This document shows, piece by piece, positions 51,689 to 60,509 of a DNA stretch of 64,000 nt. The stretch comes from Stutzerimonas stutzeri (GTDB taxonomy: Bacteria > Pseudomonadota > Gammaproteobacteria > Pseudomonadales > Pseudomonadaceae). The notes under the pieces are model-generated. The model ran no database searches. It was given only the letters and a program-made list of their open reading frames with translations, and had not been told where the DNA came from. The translations under genes and the position numbers were made by a program. Position 1 is the stretch's first letter. Every line of letters starts with the position of its first letter. The stretch lies in the NCBI RefSeq assembly GCF_002890915.1, contig NZ_POUT01000007.1, positions 124,001-188,000 on the forward strand, in the 5' to 3' direction.

Positions 51689-51822
51689 GGTACGTCCCTG
51701 GACTGGAGATGGCCTGACCATAACGCCGACGGCCGGCTGATGGCCATAGGCGGCTGGTGGCGAGCGATGCCGAGCGGTGCGGGCTCGGTTAGCATGGCGC
51801 TTTCGTCGATACGGAATCGGCT

Positions 51823-52461
51823 ATGGAGCGGCGTGGCACCCTGAAAAGCTGGAACGACCGGCAGGGCTTCGGTTTCATCCGCCCCGAGCAGGGCGGCGAG
51901 GAGGTGTTCGTGCATGTCTCGGCGGTGCGCGGCGGCCAGCGGCCCATGGCGGGAGACCCGGTGCTCTACGTGCTCGGGCACGACCGCCAGGGGCGCCCAC
52001 GGGCCGAGTGGCTGCGTCTCGAGGTGTCGTCGACGCGCAACCGTCCGCCGCGGCGGCTTGCCGGTACGGTGCGGCAATGGCCGGCCAAGCTGCTGGTGCT
52101 CGCATTGCTCTGCCTGCTGCCGCTGGTGGGCAGCCTGTACCGGTTGGGTTCGGCAGTGCCGCTGATGATCTATGCCCTCGCCAGCCTGCTGACCTTCTGG
52201 CTCTACTGGCGCGACAAGCGCAGTGCGCTGAAGGACCGCTGGCGCACGCCAGAAACCACGCTGCATCTGTTCGAACTCGCCGGCGGCTGGCCTGGCGCAC
52301 TGCTGGCGCAGCAACTGCTGCGGCACAAGACGCGCAAGCCCGGCTACCAGTTGCTGTGCTGGGCGATCGTGGCGTTGCACCAGGCGTTCTGGATCGATTT
52401 GCTGTTCATCGGCGGCGGGTTCACCCGCGAGCGCTGGGACTGGCTGCTGCGTTTGTTGTGA
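51823..52461 (+). CDS. Cold-shock domain / DUF1294 membrane protein
   Basis: Fusion of 212 residues. An N-terminal cold-shock domain (1-70) with RNP-like WNDRQGFGFI and EVFVHVSA binds nucleic acid. A basic linker follows, then four hydrophobic segments of DUF1294 (about 84-205, including WLYWRDKRSALKDRWRTPE). The family is common in proteobacteria but its role is unknown. The ribosome site is poor. Its transcription ended at a hairpin that has been split by a mobile element. Confidence 0.85.
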   Translation: MERRGTLKSWNDRQGFGFIRPEQGGEEVFVHVSAVRGGQRPMAGDPVLYVLGHDRQGRPRAEWLRLEVSSTRNRPPRRLAGTVRQWPAKLLVLALLCLLPLVGSLYRLGSAVPLMIYALASLLTFWLYWRDKRSALKDRWRTPETTLHLFELAGGWPGALLAQQLLRHKTRKPGYQLLCWAIVALHQAFWIDLLFIGGGFTRERWDWLLRLL

Positions 52462-52478
52462 GTCGAATGGCGGGCATG

Positions 52479-52633
52479 AAAAAGCCCGGCGAGATGCCTA
52501 ATGCTGTTCAGATAAGCACGGAGAGTACTTTGTAGGAGCGCGCCATGCGCGCGAATCGCGGGCGTGGTGGCCCGCTCCTACAGATCCAGCTTGAGTCGTT
52601 AAGTGAACAGCATTACGGCGAGATGCCGGGCTT
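52479..52633. terminator. Bidirectional terminator split by an insertion
   Basis: The original hairpin would read AAAAAGCCCGGC-GAGAT-GCCGGGCTT. Its left arm (52479-52490) and right arm (52625-52633) are now 134 bases apart because of the element at 52499-52615 and its target duplication. It served the convergent pair csd-DUF1294 and yjdM. Confidence 0.75.
52499..52615. mobile_element. 117-bp IS4-type MITE with 12-bp target duplication
   Basis: Perfect 12-bp terminal repeats TAATGCTGTTCA ... TGAACAGCATTA, extending two bases further in to a shared TAA. The flanks are identical CGGCGAGATGCC (52487-52498 and 52616-52627), a target duplication of the 11-13 bp type made by IS4-family elements, whose ends begin with similar TAATGC sequence. 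Inside lies a GTAGGAGC...GCTCCTAC hairpin of the Pseudomonas REP class. No coding capacity. Confidence 0.85.
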
Positions 52634-52650
52634 CGTCGAGCGCCGGGGCC

Positions 52651-52986
52651 TCAGACTTTCTTGACGAATTCGGACTTCAGCTTCATGGCGCCGATGCCGT
52701 CGATCTTGCAGTCGATGTCGTGGTCGCCGTCGCACAGGCGGATGTTCTTCACCTTGGTGCCGACCTTGACCACCAGGGACGAGCCCTTGACCTTCAGGTC
52801 CTTGATCACGGTGACGGTGTCGCCGTCCTGCAGGGTGTTGCCGACCGAGTCCTTGATCACCTTGTCCTGCTCGCCGGCGGCTGCCTCCTCGGTGGCGGAC
52901 CACTCGTGGGCGCACTCCGGACAGACCAGCATCTGGCCATCTTCATAGGTGTATTCGGAGTTGCATTTGGGGCAGGGGGGCAGCGT
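52651..52986 (-). CDS. yjdM: YjdM (PhnA) zinc-ribbon protein
   Basis: A 111-residue protein highly similar to E. coli YjdM, once called PhnA; it is not a phosphonoacetate hydrolase and its role is unclear. An N-terminal zinc ribbon (CPKC...CPEC, residues 7-29) is followed by a beta-rich domain ([19 protein letters not shown]) and ends LKSEFVKKV. The start is GTG 52986 with AGGACCTGCC upstream, giving the same length as E. coli; ATGs further upstream are less likely. Confidence 0.93.
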   Translation of the reverse strand, partial: TLPPCPKCNSEYTYEDGQMLVCPECAHEWSATEEAAAGEQDKVIKDSVGNTLQDGDTVTVIKDLKVKGSSLVVKVGTKVKNIRLCDGDHDIDCKIDGIGAMKLKSEFVKKV

Positions 52987-53101
52987 GCTCACGGCAGGTC
53001 CTCGAGTCGGCATTTGCGGAAAGCCGCGCATTGTATAAGGTTTTGCCCCGCTTGGGGCGCCGCGCGAGACGCGGCGTGCCATCCATGGCAGCGTGGCAGG
53101 G

Positions 53102-53605
53102 TCATTTCACCGCGGCGAGGGGCTCGTTGCCGGTGCGCAGGTCGCGATAGCGCTGTTCCAGCTCGCGGCGGATTTCGCGGCGCTGGTAGGCCTGGGCAAA
53201 GCGGCGCTGCTGCTCGGGCGTCTTCGGATTCAGCGGTGGCACCGGCACCGGCTTGCCGTCCTCACCGAGGGCGACCATGGTGAAGAAGCAGCTATTGGTA
53301 TGGCGTACGGTCTTCGAACGGATGTCCTCGGTGACCACCTTGATGCCGATCTCCATCGACGTGGTGCCGGTGTAGTTGACCGAGGCGAGGAAGGTGACCA
53401 GTTCGCCGACGTGCACCGGCTGGCGAAACACCACCTGGTCCACCGAGAGCGTCACGACGTATTGCCCGGCGTAGCGGCTGGCGCAGGCGTAGGCGACTTC
53501 GTCGAGATACTTGAGCAGCGTGCCGCCATGTACATTGCCGGAAAAATTGGCTTTGTCCGGCGTCATCAGTACGGTCATGGTCAGCTCTGCATGTCCATCT
53601 AGCAT
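53102..53605 (-). CDS. Hotdog-fold acyl-CoA thioesterase, YciA/BACH type
   Basis: A 167-residue hotdog-fold enzyme hydrolysing acyl-CoA esters. Catalytic-region motif: [23 protein letters not shown] (Asn and Asp). The acyl-CoA-binding strand is [19 protein letters not shown]. The C-terminal 45 residues are a basic helix. The start is ATG 53605; a GTG three codons upstream (53614) is too close to the AGGAG. Substrate range cannot be told. Confidence 0.9.
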   Translation of the reverse strand: MLDGHAELTMTVLMTPDKANFSGNVHGGTLLKYLDEVAYACASRYAGQYVVTLSVDQVVFRQPVHVGELVTFLASVNYTGTTSMEIGIKVVTEDIRSKTVRHTNSCFFTMVALGEDGKPVPVPPLNPKTPEQQRRFAQAYQRREIRRELEQRYRDLRTGNEPLAAVK

Positions 53606-53930
53606 GGGGGTCACGGCTCCTCGGTGGATGAAGGGGTGCTACTTTAGTCGAACACGCGGCCGCTGTGTGCGGCATTTTTCGATTCGCTTCATCTTTTTTT
53701 TCGATCGTCAATGCGGCGCAAGCGCGCAGTGGGTTGGCGGTAATGGCTGCCGTAACGGCAGGATTGCCATGCGGATTGGGCCCGGGGGCGGTGAACTGTG
53801 ATGGTTTTCACGAAAGGTGCCGGGCGGTCCGGCCGGGAACGCCTTTTGTTGATTTATGCCGGGGTTCGGGGTTTTTCCCATCCCTATAGTCGGGCGACAA
53901 AAAGCGCCCCACTGACCACCTCGGTACCGG
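53606..53930. other. Intergenic region, thioesterase / cytochrome c
   Basis: 325 bases, divergent genes. It is locally AT-rich at 53670-53710 (a run of eight T) and contains short hairpins (GCTGCCGTAACGGCAG near 53746). TATAGT (53885-53890) may be the -10 of the cytochrome gene, but no matching -35 is seen. No gene is supported. Confidence 0.5.
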
Positions 53931-54620
53931 ATGATCCCCATGCGTGTTCTCGTTCTCGTCCTGCTCAGCTGCTTCGTTCCGTTTTCCCATGCCAGCGAGG
54001 AGGCGATGGAGCGTTTCAACTACCTGATGGCCGATGAGCAGCGTCGCCAGCAGGCCAGCCTGGCGGGGCAGGAGCGGGCGGTGTTCTGCACCTATTGCCA
54101 TGGCGAGACCGGCAACAGCAAGCGCAAGCACATCCCCAATCTCGCCGGGCAGAACCCGCTCTACCTGTTCCACTCCTTCGAGAAGTTCGCCAGTGGCGAG
54201 CGTATCGACTTCGTCATGTCCAAGCTGGCCCAGAACCTCACCCTGGAAGATCGGGTGAACGTCGCGGTGTACTTCAGCCAGCAGAAGGTCAACCCGCCGG
54301 AAGGCGCGCCGGACGAGGTGCTGCGCAAGACGGGTGAGCGCATCTTCCGGACGACTTGCACCGGCTGCCATGGTACCCATGCCGAGGGCATGGAGACCAT
54401 GCCGCGGCTGGCCGGGCAGCCGGACGAGTACATCCGCAAGGCATTGACGCGCTTCCGCGAGAACGACCCCAGCCGTGCCGGGTCGGTGATGATTGGTGTG
54501 GCCGCACACCTCTCCGCGGCGGACGTCGAGGCCCTGGCGAGCTACCTGTCGCATCTGCAGCTGAGCCCGGCCGAGGAGATGGCCAACATCCCCCGGTTGC
54601 GCAAGGTGGCCGCTCAGTAA
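53931..54620 (+). CDS. Di-haem cytochrome c (c4-like), periplasmic
   Basis: A 229-residue periplasmic electron carrier. Signal peptide at the N-terminus (MRVLVLVLLSCFVPFSHA), then two haem-binding motifs: CTYCH near residue 53 and CTGCH near residue 142, each with downstream Met candidates for axial ligation. The architecture is cytochrome c4-like, which passes electrons to terminal oxidases; the usual c4 length is about 200. Start 53931 or 53940 (MRVL); neither has a strong ribosome site. The 3' end overlaps convergent codA by 7 bases. Confidence 0.87.
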   Translation: MIPMRVLVLVLLSCFVPFSHASEEAMERFNYLMADEQRRQQASLAGQERAVFCTYCHGETGNSKRKHIPNLAGQNPLYLFHSFEKFASGERIDFVMSKLAQNLTLEDRVNVAVYFSQQKVNPPEGAPDEVLRKTGERIFRTTCTGCHGTHAEGMETMPRLAGQPDEYIRKALTRFRENDPSRAGSVMIGVAAHLSAADVEALASYLSHLQLSPAEEMANIPRLRKVAAQ

Positions 54621-55849
54621 CGCTCGATATGCGCCGGCGTCCGGCGCATCAGTACCTTGCCACTACGGATCGATACCCGCGCATGGCCCTGGGTGCGCAA
54701 TAGCTCGTAATCGTCCGGCGCCGAGAGGATCAGCAGGTTCGCCGGCCGTCCCGCCTCCAGCCCGTAGCGTTCGCCGAGGTTCAGCGTGCGCGCGCTGTTG
54801 TCGCTAATCAGGTCGAGGCAACGCTGCAGGTCTTCGTAGCCGAGCATGTGGCAGATGTGCAGGCCGGCTTCGAGGATGCGCAGGATGTTGCCGTTGCCCA
54901 AGGGATACCAGGGATCGACGATGGAGTCCTGGCCGAAGCAGACGTTCATTCCGGCGCGGTCGATCTCGGCCACGCGGGTCAGCCCGCGGCGCTTGGGATA
55001 GCTGTCGAAGCGGCCCTGCAGGTGGATGCTCTCGGTCGGGCAGGAGACGAAGTTGATCCCCGACAGCTTGAGCAGGCGGAACAGCTTGGAGCAGTAGGCG
55101 TTGTCGTAGGAGCCCATCGCCGTGGTGTGGCTGGCGGTGACGCGCTCGCCCATCTCGCGCACCCGCGCCTCTTCGGCGAGCACCTCGAGAAAGCGCGACT
55201 GCGGGTCGTCGGTCTCGTCGCAGTGCACGTCCACCAGGCAGCCGCTGCGCTCGGCCAGGTCCATGAGGAACTTGATCGAGCCGACGCCCTGGTCGCGGGT
55301 GTTCTCGAAGTGCGGAATGCCGCCGACCACGTCGGCGCCCATGGCGATCGCCTCGGTCATCAGCTCGCGACCGCCCTTGAACGACTCGATGCCCTCCTGC
55401 GGGAAGGCGACGATCTGCAGGTCGATCAGGTGGCGGGTTTCCTCGCGCACTTCGAGCATCGATTTGAGCGCCGACAGCGTCGGATCGGTGACGTCGACAT
55501 GCGTGCGCACATGCTGGATGCCGTGGTCGACCAGCATGTCGATGGTTTTCTTCGCCCGCGCCTTGGTGTCCTCGTGGGTCACCAGCGCCTTGCGCTCGCC
55601 CCAGCGTTCGATGCCTTCGAACAGCGTGCCGCTCATGTTCCAGGCCGGCTCGCCGGCGGTAAGGGTGGCGTCCAGGTGGATGTGCGGTTCGACGAAGGGC
55701 GGCACCACCAGGTTGCTGGCGGCGTCGATATCGCCCTCGCTGGCTTCGGCCGGCGCCTGCTGCGCGCTGATGGCGGCGATGCGCGCGCCGTCCAGTTCGA
55801 TGCGATGCAGGCCGCTGCGGCCGCGCAGGCGGGCGTTGAGGATGTTCAT
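54614..55849 (-). CDS. codA: Cytosine deaminase
   Basis: Metal-dependent amidohydrolase converting cytosine to uracil and ammonia. The 411 residues carry EPHIHLDATL (two His), VDVHCDETDD (His, catalytic Glu-like region), ASHTTA (His) and CFGQDSIVDPW (metal Asp), all as in E. coli CodA. It lies 13 bases downstream of codB, so the two form an operon that imports and deaminates cytosine for pyrimidine and nitrogen supply. The stop overlaps the end of the cytochrome gene. Confidence 0.95.
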   Translation of the reverse strand: MNILNARLRGRSGLHRIELDGARIAAISAQQAPAEASEGDIDAASNLVVPPFVEPHIHLDATLTAGEPAWNMSGTLFEGIERWGERKALVTHEDTKARAKKTIDMLVDHGIQHVRTHVDVTDPTLSALKSMLEVREETRHLIDLQIVAFPQEGIESFKGGRELMTEAIAMGADVVGGIPHFENTRDQGVGSIKFLMDLAERSGCLVDVHCDETDDPQSRFLEVLAEEARVREMGERVTASHTTAMGSYDNAYCSKLFRLLKLSGINFVSCPTESIHLQGRFDSYPKRRGLTRVAEIDRAGMNVCFGQDSIVDPWYPLGNGNILRILEAGLHICHMLGYEDLQRCLDLISDNSARTLNLGERYGLEAGRPANLLILSAPDDYELLRTQGHARVSIRSGKVLMRRTPAHIERY

Positions 55850-55862
55850 GGCGACTCCTTGT

Positions 55863-57140
55863 TCAGCGTGAGCTCGATTGCGTCAGTACCGTGCGCGACA
55901 GGGCCAGGCGCCGGCCCTCGTGCAGGACAATATAGGCCGTGGCGCTCACCAGTATGCCGACGATGGGAGCAATCCAGGGCGAGAAATAGGCGCAGGCGGC
56001 GCCGAGCACGTAGGCCGCCAGGCCCAGGCCGTTGTACTTCGGCAGGCGCGCCTCGGCCAGCTTCGGGTACTGGCCGCGGTGCCGGTAGAAGAAGTCGGCC
56101 ATGATCACCCCGCCGATCGGCGGAATGATCGAGCCGAGCAGGATCAGGAACGGAATCAGCAGCTCGTACATGCCGCCGAGCGCCAGCAGCGTGCCGATGC
56201 AGGCGCCACCCAGGGTCACCAGCCGGCGCCGCTCGGTGCGCAGCAGGTTGCAGCCGGCGGCGGCGAAGTTGTAGATGGTGTTGTCCTGGGTGGTCCAGAG
56301 GTTGAGAAACAGCATCACCACCGCGGCCATGGACAGGCCCTGCAGCACCAGCACCTCGACGATGTCCGGCTGCTGGTAGACGATGGCTCCGTAGGCACCG
56401 GCGACGATCATCAGGCCGTTGCCGATGAAGAAGCCGATCAGACTGGCCCATACCGCGACCTTGCCGCTCTTGGCGAAACGTGTCCAGTTGGTGGCCTGGG
56501 TCGCGCCGCTGACGAAGGTGCCGAAGATCAGGGTGATGGCCATGCCCAGGGTCAGCTCTTCGCTCGGCTGGACCGCCAGCAGCGGTTGCAGGCCGCCGAT
56601 GTCGCGGGTAGCGATCCACAGCGACACCAGCAGCAGGATCAGCATCGCCGGCACCGCCACGCGCGACAGCAGGTCCAGGCCGCGGTAGCCGACGAAGGCG
56701 GTCAGGCAGAAGCCGAAACCGAACAGCACCATCAGTGGCATCGTCCAGCCTTCCGGCAGTTCGAGCAGCCGGACCAGCACGATGGCGATGGTCGCGGTGC
56801 CCCAGGCATACCAGCCGACCTGGGTGAAGCCGAGCAGCAGGTCCGAGAGCCGGCTGCCGCTTTCGCCGAAGCAGAAGCGCCCCATCAGCACCGAGTTCAG
56901 CCCGCTGCGGCAGGCGATCAGCCCGAGCGCGGCGGCATAGAGGCCGAGCAGCAGGTTGCCGATCACCGCCGCCCAGAGCATGGTCTTGAAGTCGAAGGCC
57001 AGGCCGAGCTTGCCGCCGGCGAACATGGTGGCGGTGAAGAAGGTGAAGCCGAACAGCAGGATCGAGGTGGACCACAGGCCCTTGCGCGCGCTCGCCGGGA
57101 CTTCGCTCAAGGGGAAATCGCTGTCGCTGTGCTGGGTCAT
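55863..57140 (-). CDS. codB: Cytosine permease
   Basis: Nucleobase:cation symporter of the NCS1 family, 425 residues, about 12 membrane segments. It begins SDFPLSEVPASARKGLWS, the conserved cytoplasmic N-terminus, and contains FKTMLWAAVIGNLLLGLYAA and TQATNWTRF. GGAGCAACGACG precedes the ATG. First gene of codBA. The 193 bases upstream, to the dioxygenase gene, show no clear operator. Confidence 0.94.
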   Translation of the reverse strand: MTQHSDSDFPLSEVPASARKGLWSTSILLFGFTFFTATMFAGGKLGLAFDFKTMLWAAVIGNLLLGLYAAALGLIACRSGLNSVLMGRFCFGESGSRLSDLLLGFTQVGWYAWGTATIAIVLVRLLELPEGWTMPLMVLFGFGFCLTAFVGYRGLDLLSRVAVPAMLILLLVSLWIATRDIGGLQPLLAVQPSEELTLGMAITLIFGTFVSGATQATNWTRFAKSGKVAVWASLIGFFIGNGLMIVAGAYGAIVYQQPDIVEVLVLQGLSMAAVVMLFLNLWTTQDNTIYNFAAAGCNLLRTERRRLVTLGGACIGTLLALGGMYELLIPFLILLGSIIPPIGGVIMADFFYRHRGQYPKLAEARLPKYNGLGLAAYVLGAACAYFSPWIAPIVGILVSATAYIVLHEGRRLALSRTVLTQSSSR

Positions 57141-57333
57141 CGTCGTTGCTCCGCGTCGAGAAGGGGTGGCGGGGTGTAGCAGGTGTCATGCCATTAGTTG
57201 ACCGAGTGGACAGGCCGCCAGTGTCGCGGGAAACGCCGGCGAGCCGAGCGTGCGAGGGGGCACGCAATGGTGCGCCGCGCCGGGGGCGTGCACCGGTTTC
57301 GACCGCGCCGGCGCCGCTGTGCACGGTGGCGGC

Positions 57334-58095
57334 TCAGTCGTACTCGGCCGGCTCGTGCTCGCCGAGCAGGCGGCGCTGGCGCGGCGTGGCGGCGGCCAGC
57401 ACCTCGGGCGCGAAGACGAAGTGCAGGTACGGTGAGAACTTCTGGGCGATCATCCGCCGCCCATAGTGCACCTGCAGCAGGTAGCGGCTGCGGTCCTGCG
57501 TGCGGTTGCGGCTGCCGGCGTGCCAGAGGTCGCTGCGAAAGAACAGCACGTCGCCGGCTTGGCACAGCACCGGCTCGGCTTTGTGGCCCTGCCACTGCGT
57601 TTCGCCCGGGCGCGGCTTGCGTCCGGCGCGATGGCTGCCGGGAATCACCAGGGTCGGGCAGAGCTGCGCGTCGATGCGGTCGAGGTACAGGTGCGCGGTG
57701 CAGACCTGCATCGGCAGCTCGAAAGCCGGATCGGCGAGCAGGCTTTCCGGCAGCTGCATGGCCAGGTAGTCGGCGTGCAGTTCGCCGCCGACGAAGCCCG
57801 GATGGCTGCGCCAGGCGGTCTGGCCGATCACGTGGCAGTCCTCGCCCAGGGCCGCTTCGGCCAGCTCGATCACGCCGGGCAGGTCTAGGTACGGCAACCA
57901 GAACGGCGAGCGATTGAAGACGCACTTGTAGTGATCGTCCACCAGCCCCTGGTAGTCCCAGTGGATCGGCTCCAGGTCGTCGATCGCCGCGCGCAGTTCG
58001 GCGACCCGCGTGGGCGTGATCACGCCCGGCAACAGCACGAAGCCCTGCTCGTGCAGGGCTCGCAGGCGGCTCGCAGTGAGGCTGTCGGGCGACAT
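57334..58095 (-). CDS. Phytanoyl-CoA dioxygenase (PhyH) family protein
   Basis: Fe(II)/2-oxoglutarate-dependent oxygenase fold, 253 residues. The facial triad appears as H-x-D in ELHADYLAM and a distal His in SDLWHAGSRNRT, followed by an Arg (RYLLQVHYGRR) for 2-oxoglutarate. Family members hydroxylate fatty acyls, ectoine, halogenated products or phosphonates. The substrate here is unknown: no biosynthetic cluster surrounds it, only codBA downstream and cytochrome b561 upstream. Start: GGCGACATGTC region, ATG 58095 after CCTGCC; ribosome site is weak. Confidence 0.85.
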   Translation of the reverse strand: MSPDSLTASRLRALHEQGFVLLPGVITPTRVAELRAAIDDLEPIHWDYQGLVDDHYKCVFNRSPFWLPYLDLPGVIELAEAALGEDCHVIGQTAWRSHPGFVGGELHADYLAMQLPESLLADPAFELPMQVCTAHLYLDRIDAQLCPTLVIPGSHRAGRKPRPGETQWQGHKAEPVLCQAGDVLFFRSDLWHAGSRNRTQDRSRYLLQVHYGRRMIAQKFSPYLHFVFAPEVLAAATPRQRRLLGEHEPAEYD

Positions 58096-58266
58096 GGCAG
58101 GCGATGTTTCCGGTTGCTCGGGTCGCTACAAGGATAGCCGTGCCGGCCATGGACTGCGGCTCAGGCGCTGTTTTCGGTCAGCTTTGGGTAAAGGGATTTC
58201 AATCCTGCGGGCGCATTGGGGGACAATCCCCGCCCGCTCATGTTTCGCTGAAAACCGGATGTGCCG

Positions 58267-58791
58267 ATGACCCGCCCTCGTTTCACCAGGTTGCAGATCG
58301 CCTGCCACTGGCTCACCGCCGCACTGATCCTGCTGATCGTCGCGCTGCCCTACGGCAGTGAGGCATTCTTCGAAGCCCTGCTCGGCGGCAAGGGCAATGT
58401 GTTCACCCTGCACAAGTCGCTGGGCGTGCTGGTGCTGCTGCTTACCGTGCTGCGTCTGTTCGCGCGGCGCCGTGCCGTCGAGCCGTTGCCGGCCAAGCCA
58501 CCGCTGGAGCGCTGCATGGTCGCGGCCGGCCACGGGTTGCTCTACCTGTTGCTGCTGGCGCTGCCGCTGTCCGGCCTGCTGTTCGGCAGCCGGCCGTTCA
58601 GCCTGTTCTGGCTGGTGGAGGTCGGCCCGCTGCCGCTGTCGTCCGATGTGCGCGGGCTGGCCAAGGATGTGCACATCCTCGGCCAGTACCTGTTGTTCGC
58701 CATGCTCATCGGCCACGCCGGCGCCGCGCTGTGGCACCACTACGTGCGGCGCGACGATACCCTCAAGGGCATGCTGCCGCTGCTGCGCTGA
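58267..58791 (+). CDS. Cytochrome b561-type membrane protein
   Basis: A 174-residue haem-b membrane protein of the b561/Ni-hydrogenase type with four helices. Likely haem ligands are His in QIACHWLTA (helix 1), TLHKSLGVL, HGLLYLLLLALPLSG and LIGHAGAALWHHYV. Such proteins pass electrons between quinone and a periplasmic partner; P. aeruginosa has several. Start at ATG 58267; a GTG two codons upstream is possible. It is convergent with phhC. Confidence 0.88.
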   Translation: MTRPRFTRLQIACHWLTAALILLIVALPYGSEAFFEALLGGKGNVFTLHKSLGVLVLLLTVLRLFARRRAVEPLPAKPPLERCMVAAGHGLLYLLLLALPLSGLLFGSRPFSLFWLVEVGPLPLSSDVRGLAKDVHILGQYLLFAMLIGHAGAALWHHYVRRDDTLKGMLPLLR

Positions 58792-58800
58792 GGTCTGCGC

Positions 58801-59997
58801 TCAGCCCTGCACCACGCGCGCAATGGCTTGCGCCAGCTGGTCCAGGCGCTCGGCATCCAGCCCGGCGACGTTGGCGCGGCCGGTCTCGAGCAGGTACACC
58901 GCATCCTCGGCACGCAGGCGGCGCACCTGCTCGGCGCTCAGCCCGGTGTAGGAGAACATCCCGCGCTGTCGGGCGATGTGGGCGAAGCGCCGGTCCAGGC
59001 CGTAAGGCGTCAGGGCCTCCACCAGCCCGCGGCGCAGGCTGGCGATGCGCTGGCGCATGCGCTCGACCTCGTCCTGCCAGATCTGCCGCAGCGGGTCGTC
59101 GGCGAGGATCGCCGCCACCACCGCGGCGCCATGGGCCGGCGGCGTCGACCAGAGGTTGCGCGCCAGCGAGGCGAGCTGGCTGCGCACATCCAGCAGGCGC
59201 TCGGTATTGGCGGTGATGGCCAGCAGCGCGCCGGTGCGTTCGCGATACAGGCCGAAGTTCTTCGAGCAGGAGCTGGTGATCAGCATTTCCGGCAGCGTTT
59301 CGGCGAACAGGCGCACCGCCCAGGCGTCCTCTTCCAGGCCGTCGCCGAAGCCCTGGTAGGCGAAGTCGAACAGCGGCAGCAGCTCGCGCGTGCGCACCAC
59401 GTCCAGTACCCGCAACCAGTCGTCCTGGCTGAGATCGAAGCCGGTGGGGTTGTGGCAGCAGGCATGCAGCAGCACGACGTCGCCCCGCGGAACCTGCTGC
59501 AGGACGGCGAGCATGCCGTCGACATCGAGGCGGTTGTCGGCACCGACATAGGGGTAGTGGTTGACCGGCAGGCGGGCGGCGGCGAAGAGGGTTTCGTGGA
59601 TCGGCCAGGTCGGCTCGCTCAGCCAGATGCCGCGTCCGGGCAGGCACTTGGCGATGAACTCGCCGGCCAGACGCAGCGCCCCGGTACCGCCGGGCGTCTG
59701 CGTGCAGCCGGCGCGGTGCTCGCTGAGGGCGATCGAGCGGCCGCCGAGCACCAGACGCAGCAACTGGGCGCCGAACTGTGGGTCGCCGTGGCCGCCGATG
59801 TAGCTCTTGGTCTGCTCGCTGTCCACCAGCCGCTGCTCGGCCAGCTTCACCGCCCGCGGGATCGGTGTCAGGCCCTGGGAATCCTTGTAGACGCCGACGC
59901 CGAGGTCGATCTTGGCCGGGTTCGGATCGCTGTTGTACAGCTCCATGAGCCCGAGGATCGGATCGCCGGGTACGCGGGAAATCTGACCGAAGTGCAT
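58801..59997 (-). CDS. phhC: Aromatic amino acid aminotransferase
   Basis: PLP-dependent fold-I transaminase of the TyrB/AspC type, 398 residues, converting tyrosine or phenylalanine to the 2-oxo acid. The PLP Lys is in SSCSKNFGLYRER, the substrate Arg in the C-terminal FSYTGLSAEQV region, and NPTGFDLSQDDW is conserved. It begins one base into the stop of phhB (TAATG) and closes the phhABC phenylalanine-degradation operon. Confidence 0.94.
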   Translation of the reverse strand: MHFGQISRVPGDPILGLMELYNSDPNPAKIDLGVGVYKDSQGLTPIPRAVKLAEQRLVDSEQTKSYIGGHGDPQFGAQLLRLVLGGRSIALSEHRAGCTQTPGGTGALRLAGEFIAKCLPGRGIWLSEPTWPIHETLFAAARLPVNHYPYVGADNRLDVDGMLAVLQQVPRGDVVLLHACCHNPTGFDLSQDDWLRVLDVVRTRELLPLFDFAYQGFGDGLEEDAWAVRLFAETLPEMLITSSCSKNFGLYRERTGALLAITANTERLLDVRSQLASLARNLWSTPPAHGAAVVAAILADDPLRQIWQDEVERMRQRIASLRRGLVEALTPYGLDRRFAHIARQRGMFSYTGLSAEQVRRLRAEDAVYLLETGRANVAGLDAERLDQLAQAIARVVQG

Positions 59998-60353
59998 TAC
60001 TTGCGTCCTTCTGCCGTGCTCGCGAGCTGATCGGTGCGCGCGGCCATGATGAAGTCGTTGCGGTGCAGGCCCTTGATCGAGTGGCTCCACCAGGTGACGG
60101 TAACCTTGCCCCATTCGGTGAGCAGCCCGGGATGGTGGCCCTCGGCTTCGGCGATCTCGCCGACCGCGTTGGTGAAGGCCAGGGCGTGCCTGAAGTTCTT
60201 GAACAGGAAGACCTTCTCCAGCTCCATGTGGCCGTCACGGGTTTCGATGTTCCAGTCGGGAATCTCGCGGATCAGCGTGGCCAGTTCCTCGTCGGAGACC
60301 TTCGGCGCATCGGCACGGCAGGCTTCGCAATGGGCTTGGGTGAGGGCGGTCAT
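59997..60353 (-). CDS. phhB: Pterin-4a-carbinolamine dehydratase
   Basis: Recycles the pterin cofactor after phenylalanine hydroxylation. The 118 residues have the family motif [21 protein letters not shown], including the catalytic His pair. AAAGGACCGAACC precedes the ATG at 60353. It lies between phhA and phhC, separated from phhA by a 151-base gap that contains a family B repeat. Confidence 0.95.
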   Translation of the reverse strand: MTALTQAHCEACRADAPKVSDEELATLIREIPDWNIETRDGHMELEKVFLFKNFRHALAFTNAVGEIAEAEGHHPGLLTEWGKVTVTWWSHSIKGLHRNDFIMAARTDQLASTAEGRK

Positions 60354-60386
60354 GGTTCGGTCCTTTTGTTTGATCATTTAAACAAT

Positions 60387-60509
60387 GTAGGGTGGAAAAC
60401 CGCGCAGCGTTTTCCACGCGTCGGTTTCGGCCTGCACGTTTGGCTTGCACAGGCCGAGCGGCGGCCTCGAGCGACGCGTGGATAAGCCTTCGGCGTTATC
60501 CACCCTACG
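60387..60509. repeat. Inverted-repeat element, family B, between phhA and phhB
   Basis: Opens GTAGGGTGGAAAACCGCGCA... and closes ...GGCGTTATCCACCCTACG. Inner arms are TTCCACGCGTCG and CGACGCGTGGATAA; TTATCCAC is adjacent. It occupies nearly all of the phhA-phhB gap and supplies the TAG stop codon of phhA (60505-60507). Copy 1 is near 4629-4661. Confidence 0.8.
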
